Assembly (NCBI RefSeq): GCF_027580225.2
Contig: NC_073351.2
Span: 6,242,501-6,306,500, forward strand
Direction: 5' to 3'
DNA: 64,000 nt
Source of the DNA: Misgurnus anguillicaudatus
Taxonomy: Eukaryota > Chordata > Actinopteri > Cypriniformes > Cobitidae
Part shown: in pieces, positions 23,035 through 33,200 of the stretch
Position numbering within the stretch: position 1 is the first letter of the stretch
Layout of the letters: every line of letters starts with the position of its first letter
Program-made: the position numbers and the translations under genes
Notes under the pieces: model-generated
Told to the model about the DNA's origin: nothing
The model's database searches: none
The model's input: only the letters and a program-made list of their open reading frames with translations

Positions 23035-23379
23035 GTATGTAAGGCGATTAAAGTCTTATTTCTTTCTATTCTGAATCCCAGTCCTTTGTATTCTCTTCTA
23101 GAACGTTTGCTGCTAATTTAGTTGCGCAAAACGATTAATGTGTGATATCGCTGTACATCGAGAAAGATTTTAAAGCACATGAAGTTCTGTACAAATCACC
23201 GTGGCAACATTGTGATGTCATGTGGTGATAGGTTTTTGCAGCGCTAAGTCAAGGAATCAGGTATTGTAGACATCAAAAATATTCTGTAAGTGCGTCAAGA
23301 GGAGTAGTTGAGAAACTATAAATTAAAAATATATTTTAAAATTTGAATGGTTTGTGGAGTAATGGGCGTTATTGTTATA

Positions 23380-23705
23380 GTCGCCCCGCCCCCATTTTCT
23401 TTATGGCGCCTCTAATTGGTTTGATTGAATTTTTTGAAAGACGCTGCTTATGCATCGAATAAAACTAGCCTTTGCGTTTAGCACGTTCAAACTGACCTTT
23501 GGTTTTACCAAATTCAGAGAGACGCGTGGAGATTATTTTGATATTGCAAGTGTTATTTCAAGGCTTTCACTTTGAAGAAGACAACAGACCTTTGAAGATC
23601 AATACCAACACGGCTTAAAGGATCATATATAAGAACACGGCTTAAAAGAGGATCATATACCAAGAACACGGTTAAAAAGAGGATAAGGTGACCAAAGAAG
23701 ACAAG
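23380..23705 (+). promoter_or_regulatory. Candidate promoter and 5' UTR exon of Rep/helicase gene
   Basis: A GC box (CCCCGCCCCC, 23383-23393), a reverse CCAAT box (ATTGGT, 23415) and a TATA-like GAATAAAAC (23457) stand in the usual order and spacing. The following transcribed region contains three diverged ~30-bp units (AACACGGCTTAAA...GGATCATATA, 23608-23695) and ends with AAGACAAG|gtgagt at 23705, a strong donor. The next suitable acceptor in this annotation is at 30211, directly before the large ORF, implying a 6.5-kb 5' UTR intron. No in-frame coding is needed from this exon. Confidence 0.5.
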
Positions 23706-24560
23706 GTGAGTTATAATGATCTGTTTATTTAGCGAGATGTGAGGGTTTTGTCATTCCGAAATGCAAGCTTTATGTTTATAATTACTGAGAAGTGTTTTTT
23801 TGAATGTCATTACAGTTATTACAAGAACCACGGTTGTGGTTGTTGAATTAGCTCTAATATTATTGCTGCAACCTTGTTGACCTGATGTGTAATCTTACGT
23901 TTCAACACACATAATGTAACTTACTTTTTATTGTTTACGAATTTCTGGATTCGGTCAGACATAGTGTTTGAGGTGGTTATCTGTTGTAACATCGGGTTGT
24001 CTATAGGCCTAACGTTAATCATGATATGCTGTGTTTTTTATTATATTTAATTTTTACAATCTTATTTTAACAGATTGATTGCTGTTTGTATCACTAGTTT
24101 AACATCGTATGGTTAATTTGGGATTAGTGTCGTTTTATTTCAAATAATTAAATTGTGGTTACGTTACTTGGTGAATAGGCTATGTACTGGTTTTGTAAGT
24201 GATTTTTATCAAATGAGATGGCGAAACTTAAATGCTTTTTTGGTAACACTAGTTATAGGTGCCGCTTCGGCTGCGTGGCCTATTTTGTGATGAAAATGCC
24301 TTGATAACAGATACTCCGATTAGCAAATGTAACAAAAGTTAAAGTAAAATTAAAATAACGCAATGTTTGGCAATCCACTACAAAAATGTGTGCCATATAA
24401 ATCTTGCCTGCCTTCGATCGTTTTCTGCTCACTTGAATTTGTTTTGTGTAATTGTAAGTGTAATTTCTTTTAGGAACTGCAAATCGTAGCCATAGAAACT
24501 GGAATAACGTTAATTATTTATAGTATATGGATGTGATGGCGGAGTCTCTAACGTCATCAC

Positions 24561-24900
24561 CTGGCGGCCATTTTACCTCAGACAGCTCGCTCACTCGTAG
24601 CATTGAGTTCTAATGGTGCAGGTACTTTTAAATGAACATAACTTGCTCAATTTTCTACCGATTTTCGGGTTGATTTCTTACAAACGTTATAAAGGTGACT
24701 ATAATTCTGGATGCTTTAACATGATTCATGAAAATTATTCATTAAGAATGCGGTGTCATAGGTACATTTGTTTATAACAAACCAAACCGTTTGAAAATCG
24801 GTAGAAAATTAATCAAGTGATGGGCATTTAGAAGTACATGCTCCATTAAACGCAATGCTACGAGTGAGCGAGCGCCTTGTGGTAAGATGGCCGCCAAATG
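24561..24900. mobile_element. Palindromic foldback MITE
   Basis: The left arm from 24561 (TGGCGGCCATTTTACCTC, then GCTCACTCGTAGCATTG) pairs with the right arm ending 24900 (CAATGCTACGAGTGAGC, then GGTAAGATGGCCGCCA). Inner pairs include TTTTCTACCGATTTTC and GAAAATCGGTAGAAAA. It is noncoding and lies in the large 5' UTR intron. Confidence 0.85.
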
Positions 24901-25316
24901 CATACTAAATTGGCCAGCAGCGGGCGAGACATTTAGCCTTTATATCTATAAATGTGACACCAAATTTATTTATTGAATTATTTTATGATATTGTTCTGGC
25001 TAGGTTATACACGCAGGTAAATGGTTGTGAAAAGCGTTATGTTTTGTCTTGGGTGAGATCGCAGTAGCCTATAGTATTTAAAAAAAAACCCAGTTAAAAT
25101 ATCACAATCGAAGCAAGTCTGTTTATTTCACAAAAAAAGGGTTTAAAAATGTAAACAGAGTTTAACGCAGGTACGGAGGGGGGAAATCACGTGATGCCAC
25201 CCGCAATATAGCGCGTGAGGTGTGGGAGGTAGCGCGTGAGGCGCACGAGAGTGTGGGAGGTAGTGAGGGAGCTCTCCCTCACACGCAAAAATTAAACCCC
25301 ATCTGCCCTTTTACAG

Positions 25317-25583
25317 TTGGTAAACATTGTGAAGTATTTGTGTGGGCGGGGCTTAGCTGGAGGCAAAAAGAGCCGCAGAGGCAATGTTGACAAGCTTAAG
25401 ATAGCACGTTTTAGGATGGATTTATTAAACATGGATGCAGAAGCAGTTTTGGAAGTGTCCGAATATGTACAGTCACTGATTCAGCTGGACCGTGACAGCT
25501 ATTTTTGTAAATTAACTCTTGCGATTTTAACCAGGTTTTGGATATTTCCTAGACAACATATGAATTACAGGTGGTTTGGGTAA
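25317..25583 (+). pseudogene. Fragment of transposon protein (unassigned)
   Basis: The frame contains MDLLNMDAEAVLEVSEYVQS and then LIQLDRDSYFCKL. This resembles the N-terminal part of teleost repeat-encoded proteins that I associate, from memory, with SWIM/YqaJ-type ORFs. The similarity is short. The upstream GCTTAGCTGGAGGCAAAAA is found inverted at about 26055-26070, so 25.33-26.07 kb may be one inverted-repeat unit. No complete gene. Confidence 0.3.
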
Positions 25584-25853
25584 TTTTGTCTAGGCTTACT
25601 GTCTAATGTAACCTATCGCTGGGCTAACTATGATTAGCAATGTGGATTATTTTAAGAGACCATTCAAACAATGGCACACACATCTATCTAACATTTAAGC
25701 TAAACAATAGCGCGGTTGGCGACTTTTCACCTATAAAACAGAAACTTGCTGATTTGTACTAGATAAAACTAACACAACAGTACATGCATAGATTATTTAA
25801 CCTGATATGAAGTGTGCACTGCAAACACGAGCATTATTTATAATCGTCTCCGT

Positions 25854-25997
25854 CTAGTCTGTACGCCGTATTGCATTCAAGTACAATTGTCTTCTTGATT
25901 TCTGTGAAGAAATGTCTGCCGTGACCCGGTAAAACTTTATTTTTGAACCAAAAGTGTTCTTTCTTCTAATCTGGCAGCCAAAAACACAAGATGACAT
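25854..25997 (-). pseudogene. THAP-type zinc finger fragment
   Basis: Read on minus from 25997, the frame begins MSSCVFGCQIRRKNTFGSK and continues with KFYRVTADI and RRQLYLNAIRR before a stop at 25854-25856. The spacing Cys-x3-Cys, then F-Y-R and a basic helix RR...LNAIRR, fits the start of a THAP DNA-binding domain, as in P-like and Kolobok-type transposases. It is truncated, with no downstream transposase recognised. Confidence 0.5.
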
Positions 25998-26613
25998 TTT
26001 AAAGTCAAAAACTCAAACTTTTAGCGCGCCGGCTATGAGTTGCTACTTATTTTTTGCCTCCAGCTAGAGTGGTGACGTCACAGTGACCTGGGTGATTAAG
26101 GGGTCTATTAACCACATCAATTCATCTGCACACAGTGGTCCTCATTTATCAAAAGTGCCGAATTTCCAGCGTACACTCAAAAGCACGGTGACTTTGAGAT
26201 TTATCAATATGGACGTTGGCGTTATATTATGACACACTGTAAAAAACGATAACATAGTAATTATAAAATTCAGTGTTTATTTTTATGCAACATAAATTTC
26301 AATGTTTAATTTGTCTGACTTTACCAAAGCATTTGATTTGTAGGCATATGTATTCCTTCAGCTGAGAGCCTGTGCGCTATGTGCTTTACCTGACGTTTCA
26401 GGGCAGAGCATGTGAACAGAGCTTAGCGGAGCGGTAATATTACTATCAGAGCGCAGAACGCCATTCCGAAAATTCCGCTTCGCTCGCTTATTACGCTCCG
26501 CACCGGTTGCTTAACCCAGAATGCACTTTGATAAATTGCTAGTTCGAGAATCTGTGAAAACGTCTAGCAATAAGTTGTGAAATTCAAGCCTTATACATAA
26601 TTAAAAATCAAAG

Positions 26614-26943
26614 TTAAAGGGATAGTTCACTCAAAATTGAAAATTCTCCCATCATTTACTCACTCTCATGTTGTTACAAACCTGTATAAATATATTTGTT
26701 CAGATGAACAGGAAGGAAGATATTTTGAAGAATGTTTGTAACCAAACCATTTGTGGACCCCATTCACTTCCATAGTATTCCACTATGGAAGTAAATGGGG
26801 TCCACGAACGGTTTGGTTACAAATATCCTTCAAAATATCTTCCTTCCTGTTAATCTGAACAAAGATATTTATACAGGTTTGTAATAACATGAGGGTGAGA
26901 AATTATGTTAGAATTTTCATTTTTGGATGAACTATACCTTTAA
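26614..26943. mobile_element. Angel-like TTAA MITE
   Basis: It starts TTAAAGGGATAGTTCACTC and ends GATGAACTATACCTTTAA. The arms pair across a hairpin centred on TAGTATTCCACTATGGAAGT. TTAA lies at both edges. This is the classic zebrafish foldback family. It is noncoding and lies in the 5' UTR intron of the Rep/helicase gene. Confidence 0.9.
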
Positions 26944-27200
26944 GATTGAGCAGGGAGAAGAAATTGAAAGGGAGTGCAGAGAGAATTATCTTTTATGCTA
27001 CATTATGGACACAATTTAACCATTATTTTTCTTATTTAGTCTAAAGTATGGCCATAAATGTAGAATTCGTTCCCAATATTCAACAGTTTGTTCCTTGGAA
27101 TGAATTATTATAATATTTCGTAATTACTATTACAATTATTATTACTTCAAATTATGAATTAGCCTAGTAAAACATGTGGATGTCGTGTAATTTGAAATCC

Positions 27201-28361
27201 CAGGGCTCGCAAAATTTTAAAATCCCTGGTAGCCCTTCGGGCAGACACTTGTTTAATTTTTGGTAGCCCGAAATGAATATAAGTAGCCCGGATAAAAAAT
27301 ACACTGTTTTATGTAGAATATTGATAAATCCTGGATTTCCATGTAAGCCAACTATTCCTGCCCGTCCCCAGCTAACAATTTGCTTCCCAAAACGTTCCCC
27401 TATTTTCCAAGGTTTTTGGTTAGACAGGAATGTTTTCTTTAAGAAAATAAACATTCCCCTAATGTTATTTTTAGGTTATTTTAAGGTCCCCTAACGTTAG
27501 AATAATTTAATTGTTATATTACTGAAATATTATATGGATGTATTATAACACAGGTTATTTTTTCATAAAAAATACCTCAACACATCACACATTGTATTTA
27601 GATAACATGGTATTTTATCAAATATATAAACAACCACTTTAACACAATATAGAAGACTTAAAGCAGATATTTATTAAAAAGGAATTAAATTTAATTCCCT
27701 TAAGGTTAACAGATCTTAGCCGTTTATTTTCGCTAGAATAATGTTAGACTCGAAGGTAAAACGAAATGACAAACACACATTCTATTCACTTTAGGTAAGC
27801 AGATCTTACCACTGCTGTTTAGTCACCTATCAAAAGCTTAACATCATATTCTCTTAATAGCCTAGACGTGTCAAAGTGATCGGAAATCACTCAAATATAT
27901 TTTCCTTCTCACATATTTAAGTTACTAACTGAAGAAAGAAACGCTAAAACAATGTTAGTCTATGAGGTTCAAATGAAATGACGCTATTTTATTAAATGAC
28001 TTGAGTTTTTCGCTTTTTTGCTGAGCACAAAGGAAGCAGGTGCTCGTGAAGAGCGAAGCCGGGAGAAACGCGTGCAGAGGGTCGCGCGCATATCAGACGT
28101 GCACATTAAAAGGATGGGTTTATTTATGCTTTTACTTCATTTCCTGACAGTTCAACTTGTTATGTGAGGATACTGACTGACAAGAGGACGCCGAAATACA
28201 TACAATATAATGACCTAACTAAATCTGAGACAAAGCAAAAACATTAAATTATTATTTCCTCCCCAAGATAACCCGACGGGCAGGGCACAGATACATTTTG
28301 GTAGCCCGACAGGAATTCACAATAGACCCGGGACGTCGGGTTAGCGATTTTGCGAGCCCTG
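27201..28361. mobile_element. hAT-type element (CAGGGCTCGCAAAAT)
   Basis: The termini are CAGGGCTCGCAAAATTTTAA and, inverted, GATTTTGCGAGCCCTG. Subterminal GGTAGCCCG motifs occur at both ends. The 8-bp flanks (TGAAATCC, TATCCGGA) do not match clearly, so the target duplication has decayed or an end has been rearranged. No transposase is recognisable in 1.16 kb. The family is related by termini to the element at 41649-47648. Confidence 0.75.
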
Positions 28362-28943
28362 TATCCGGAGCTCTGTATCAAACTGGATCTAACAACTGTG
28401 TGTATAGAACAAGACACTATAGTTATACAACATTTTAAAATATTATCAAAAAAAAGTAAAGCAGACATAGAATTTAGATGTAGGCAATAGTAAATAGCCT
28501 AATAATGATAATAAAAAAATAATAATAACGACATTCTTCTTCTAATCTATTCTTCTTCGACATTCTTCTTCTGATCTATTATCAACACACATCCAACAAT
28601 CGTTGAATGAATAATAAGGTAAAAATGGTCTTTTGTAAACATGGGAAACTTGAGTGTGAACTGCGTCAGATAGCACAGATAGCCACAAATGATACACCAT
28701 CTTTTCTCTTAGGTCCTACTCTAAAAAATTAGTCCATTCACAGCATTTTCTTTGGTTGTGTGCATAATTAATCCATTGCTATTTATTATATGTGCAAAAC
28801 AAAAAATTTCTATTTATATGAAAAATTTATTTTCACACCCTTCAGTAAAATGAGAATAACTTTTGAATGCGACATGCTAAAGAGTTCATTCTTTTTTTGG
28901 GTGTTTACTGTCTGATGCTGGTAACAACCAGAACTGTCTGCAG

Positions 28944-29507
28944 AAAGGAATTTTTTTTCTCTATAATAATGTTTGCAAAAGTTATTTTACTCCAACTAAA
29001 GGCAGGAATAATACTATTTTTGTATACAATTTCTGCCTAAAAACATTTGAAGTGTCCCCATAACCACATACAGTGGAATAAATGCAATTTCTTTATATCT
29101 GGTTCTGTGTGGTCTAGCGCAGGGGTTTTCAAACCCGTCCCGGAGGACCACCAGCACTGCACAACCTGCACGTCTCCCTCATTAGACACACCTGGTTTAT
29201 ATCTTCAGCTCATTAGTAGAGACTGCAAGACCTGAACTGGGTGTGTGAGGTAACTGAAAGGTGTGTCACAAAAGGGAAACACGCAAAACGCGCAGCACCA
29301 GCGGTCCTCCAGGACAGGTTTGAAAACCCCTGTGCTAGACCACACAGAACCAGATATAAAGAAATTGCATTTATTCCACTGTATGTGGTTATGGGGACAC
29401 TTCAAATGTTTTTAGGCAGAAATTGTATACAAAAATAGTATTATTCCTGCCTTTAGTTGGAGTAAAATAACTTTTGCAAACATTATTATAGAGAAAAAAA
29501 TTCCTTT
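28944..29507. mobile_element. Long perfect-arm foldback with central MITE
   Basis: The arms 28944-29119 and 29333-29507 are nearly perfect inverted copies (e.g. GTGTCCCCATAACCACATAC and its inverse), so they are recent or gene-converted. The centre 29120-29332 is a MITE of its own with ends CAGGGGTTTTCAAACC and, inverted, GGTTTGAAAACCCCTG. The flanking frames MKCPHNHIQWNKCNFF on both strands are mirror copies of one arm and not genes. Confidence 0.85.
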
Positions 29508-29510
29508 TTC

Positions 29511-30211
29511 CTCTGTAAGCTGACAATTTCTGGAATCAAACAAACCTGTCTGCCTATTTATTTTTATGTTTATTTAGAGGACTGACATTACATACAACCA
29601 TGTTTAGCACTTTCAACAGTGTTTTATGTAATTTCAAAGGGTTTCCTGTAAAATGATACCAAACTTTTGTATGTAAAGCTCTGCATGTGGATATGGGAAG
29701 CTTTTGAAATTGGGTAGGCCAAATCTACGTGAAAATCCCCAAACTAGCTTCAGGGTGTAAGAAGTTAAGAAAAAACAAGCTTATCTCTATGATCAGTGAA
29801 AGAAAGTAGTCTATACCGTCTGCTGTGTCCTAGGCTTTGATGATGAGAAACAGACATTTCTTTGTCCAACATTACTCAAAAGGAAAATGTTTCTGTGCTT
29901 TTCTGTTTTTTTTTTATTTGTTAATTAACAAAACTAAGTCATAAAACTTGCATCAACAATACTAAATACAACATTTGCCAAACTCCATGACAATCTGTTT
30001 TGTACAGTAAATATTGTGTACTGTGATTTTTGCGTACCGTTACACCCCTAGTAAATATAATTTTAAGCTTTCTGTAATTCCGTTTGTGTTTTCTGCATTG
30101 GGAAATGTATAGGGGTTAAAGGGTATATGTGCTTAAAACACTTTTATTGTTTCTTTTTTTTGCATTTGTCAAGTACTCATGTCTTTTCTTCTTTATTCCC
30201 CTTTATTGTAG
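29511..30211. other. Intron end before Rep/helicase ORF
   Basis: AT-rich, with no gene. It ends with a pyrimidine tract and acceptor (tttattgtag, 30202-30211) directly followed by the ATG at 30212. The placement of the acceptor against the start codon is the main reason to assume a 5' UTR intron. Confidence 0.5.
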
Positions 30212-33200
30212 ATGCCAAAGAAGAGAGGGTTTCATATGTGCCGAAGACCTCAGTCTATGAAGGGTAGGAATAATACTAATGTATGTGTTTGTTCAGAAAA
30301 ATTGCAGCAGTTTGTTGTTTCTGGGACTGATGTAAGAGTTGCACCATTAAATTGTGATGTGAATGCATCGATTGCTAGTGGTGTTGTTGCTGCAGTTAAA
30401 CATGTGATTGGTCCTGTGTGCACATGGACAAAGAAAGATGTTGATGACATATGTGTAGAAGGGAGCAAGTTAGCCACATATGCCAAGGCAAGCCATGAAA
30501 GAGATGGCAAAGAGAAGGAGTTGGGTAAGTTGTTTGAAGAGCACAGTTTGTTTGGTAGGAAGTGGAATGTAGAAATTGGTGAGCCAGTGTACAGAGACTT
30601 TGGATTATTAGAATCAGAGTCTGTAATGTATGAGAATCTGCAAGAATATTTGTTAAAGGATGGAATGTGTCTGCTAAACCTTCAAAGTGCATTTACTGTC
30701 ATAATTCATCACAATGATTATTTTGTAATGGTTGATTGTGGGACACGCAATGTGTTTGGATTGGCAGCTGATATTGGCACATCTGTGGCTGTTTTCAACA
30801 CATGCCTTAATGATCTGATGGTTCACATTAGGAATGTAAGGACATCTTTAAATGCACAGTGGTATGGCATTAATAGCCTTTCTGTTAAGAAAGGTCAAGA
30901 AGATTCTGAAATGCAAAGTGGTACAGTGTTTACATACAGTGACATCATAGATGATGTAGTGTTTGAAAATAGTAGTGCTGTTAGATTTGAAAGTGGTAAC
31001 ATTGGTAGTGATTTTGCAGGTGAGCTTGAGAATAACACTTCTGTCAGACCTGGAAACAGTGTAAGAGGATCTTTTCACCAGGGAAATGAGCAGTTTAAAT
31101 ATAGAGGAGTTCAGTGTATGGCCATAGCTTTGGTAAGCTTAGCAAAACATACAGTTCATAGTGTTTTTTCATGGCAGACTAAAGATCTTGACAGAGTTGT
31201 TGTTTTAGGTGATCAGCTATACACAGATTTGCGAGATGCTAATAGGATCAGTCAGATGTCCAATATGTTGAGTGTTCCTGATTTGCCAAAACAGTCACTT
31301 ATTGATGGAGATAACTTTTTTTTTCATTATGGTGACGTTGTCAGTGGCGATGTAGATGTGCTTGAAGGGGAATTTATTGAGAGTGGTGCTTATGTTAGTC
31401 TATCAAGTGGACTAGAAAAGATGTGTACACAGTATGATGCATGTATTTTGACATTGTGTGATAGTACATGTGCAGTAATTTCCCAAAATGAACAGTTTGC
31501 ACTGGTTGACTCTCATGCACGAAGTGCTGTTGGCATGGTTGATGGAAATGGTAAAAGTGTTGTTGTATATTTTTCTTCTCTTAAACATTTGTTTGATCAC
31601 ATTTGCAATTTGGCTGCAGGGCTCAGTAAAAGGAAACCTTTTGAAATAACTGGTATTTGTGTGACTGTTACAAATTTAAAGGCAAGGCCATTGCCAATAA
31701 TTTCAGAAGTGACATGCACAGCTGATGAGTTTGGTATGGAGACTTTGCAAGATGTATCGAAAATGCAGCACGTGAATAACTATTATGAAGGAGGAATAAG
31801 TTCAGAAAATTCTAATATCACTTTTGAATTTGATGACATGGTTGCGGACAATGGTTACATTTCACAGCAAGAAAAACAAAAAATCCAAAATAATGGATGT
31901 GCAAAAATTGAGTTTGATTTGAATTCTGAAAAAGACTTGCCAAGAAATGATGCAATTATTGAAGTTAAATCAGATGTTACGTTTGTTCATGAGGTAATAA
32001 ATAAAAACTGGATTTTTAGTCCCATCTCTAAACATATCTGTGAAACTTTGTGCACACATTTAAATATAGTCTTTGAAAAACCAAATGAACCAGTGTTTAC
32101 ACGTGTTGGCTTGTTGGGGACACCCTGCAAAAATGGCAGTATAGTGGCTGATGGCAACTGTTTTTTCCGAGCCATTTCTCAAGCTGTCAGTGGTACACAA
32201 AGGAATCATCGAAAAATTCGACTTGCTGTTGTGCAACACTTGGAAAAGAATAGTGTAAAATATAAAAACATTTTGAGAAGGGAGTATGTGTCGGTGTCAG
32301 ACTACCTTATCAAGTCCAAAATGCGATATGTCAACAATTGGGCTACAGAAGTTGAAATACAAGCAACAGCTGATTTTTTAGGAGTCAGTGTTCTTACATT
32401 TTATAATGGTCATTGGTTAAAATACAGTTGTAACAGTAAGCTTTTGTCAAATTATTGTATCTATTTGGAAAACTGCAATGAAAACCATTATGAAACTGTA
32501 CTTTGTGTTCATGAGCCTGATCTGCAGAGTTGTTATGGATATTGCAAAACCAATACATCATATCCGAAAAGGTTCAATATTAGGTCCCAATGTAAAGATG
32601 AAAATAATGTTTTAAATTTGGAATACAATAGACACCTTATTGAAGATCAAAAGCAGTTTAATATTGAACAACAGCATGATGGCACATTGAAAGCAATGCA
32701 GAATGACATATGCTGTCAATCTGAAATGGAAGTAAATTCTATAGGTCAAAGTATGTTCAAATATAGTCCTATTTCTACAGAAGTGGCACAAACATTATGC
32801 ACTAAATATAATATGAATTATGAAAAGCAGAATATACAACTACCTACTGTTTATGGATCATTAGGTGGTGTTTGTAAGTCACATAAGGTTGTAGAAGATG
32901 ATAATAGTTTTTTTAGAGCATTAGCTCAAGTGATTAGTGGTTCTGAAAACAATCATCGGAAGGTAAGACTTGCGGTTGTTAAGTACATGGAATATAACAC
33001 TGAGGAACATATGAAGCTAATAGGAAAAGAATATTCTTCAATGTCAGAATATATTAAACATTCAAAGATAAAATATGTTGGACATTGTGCTTCAGATACT
33101 GAAATTCAAGGTACAGCAAATGCTTTTTGTGTTAACATTTATATTTGTAATGGTGGAAAATGGGTCAAATACAGTTCTATGAGTACAGTGTTGAGAATGG

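Noticed and set aside
29047..29438. Mirror-image ORFs starting MKCPHNHIQWNKCNFF on both strands
   Set aside because: They are the two arms of one palindrome, not genes.
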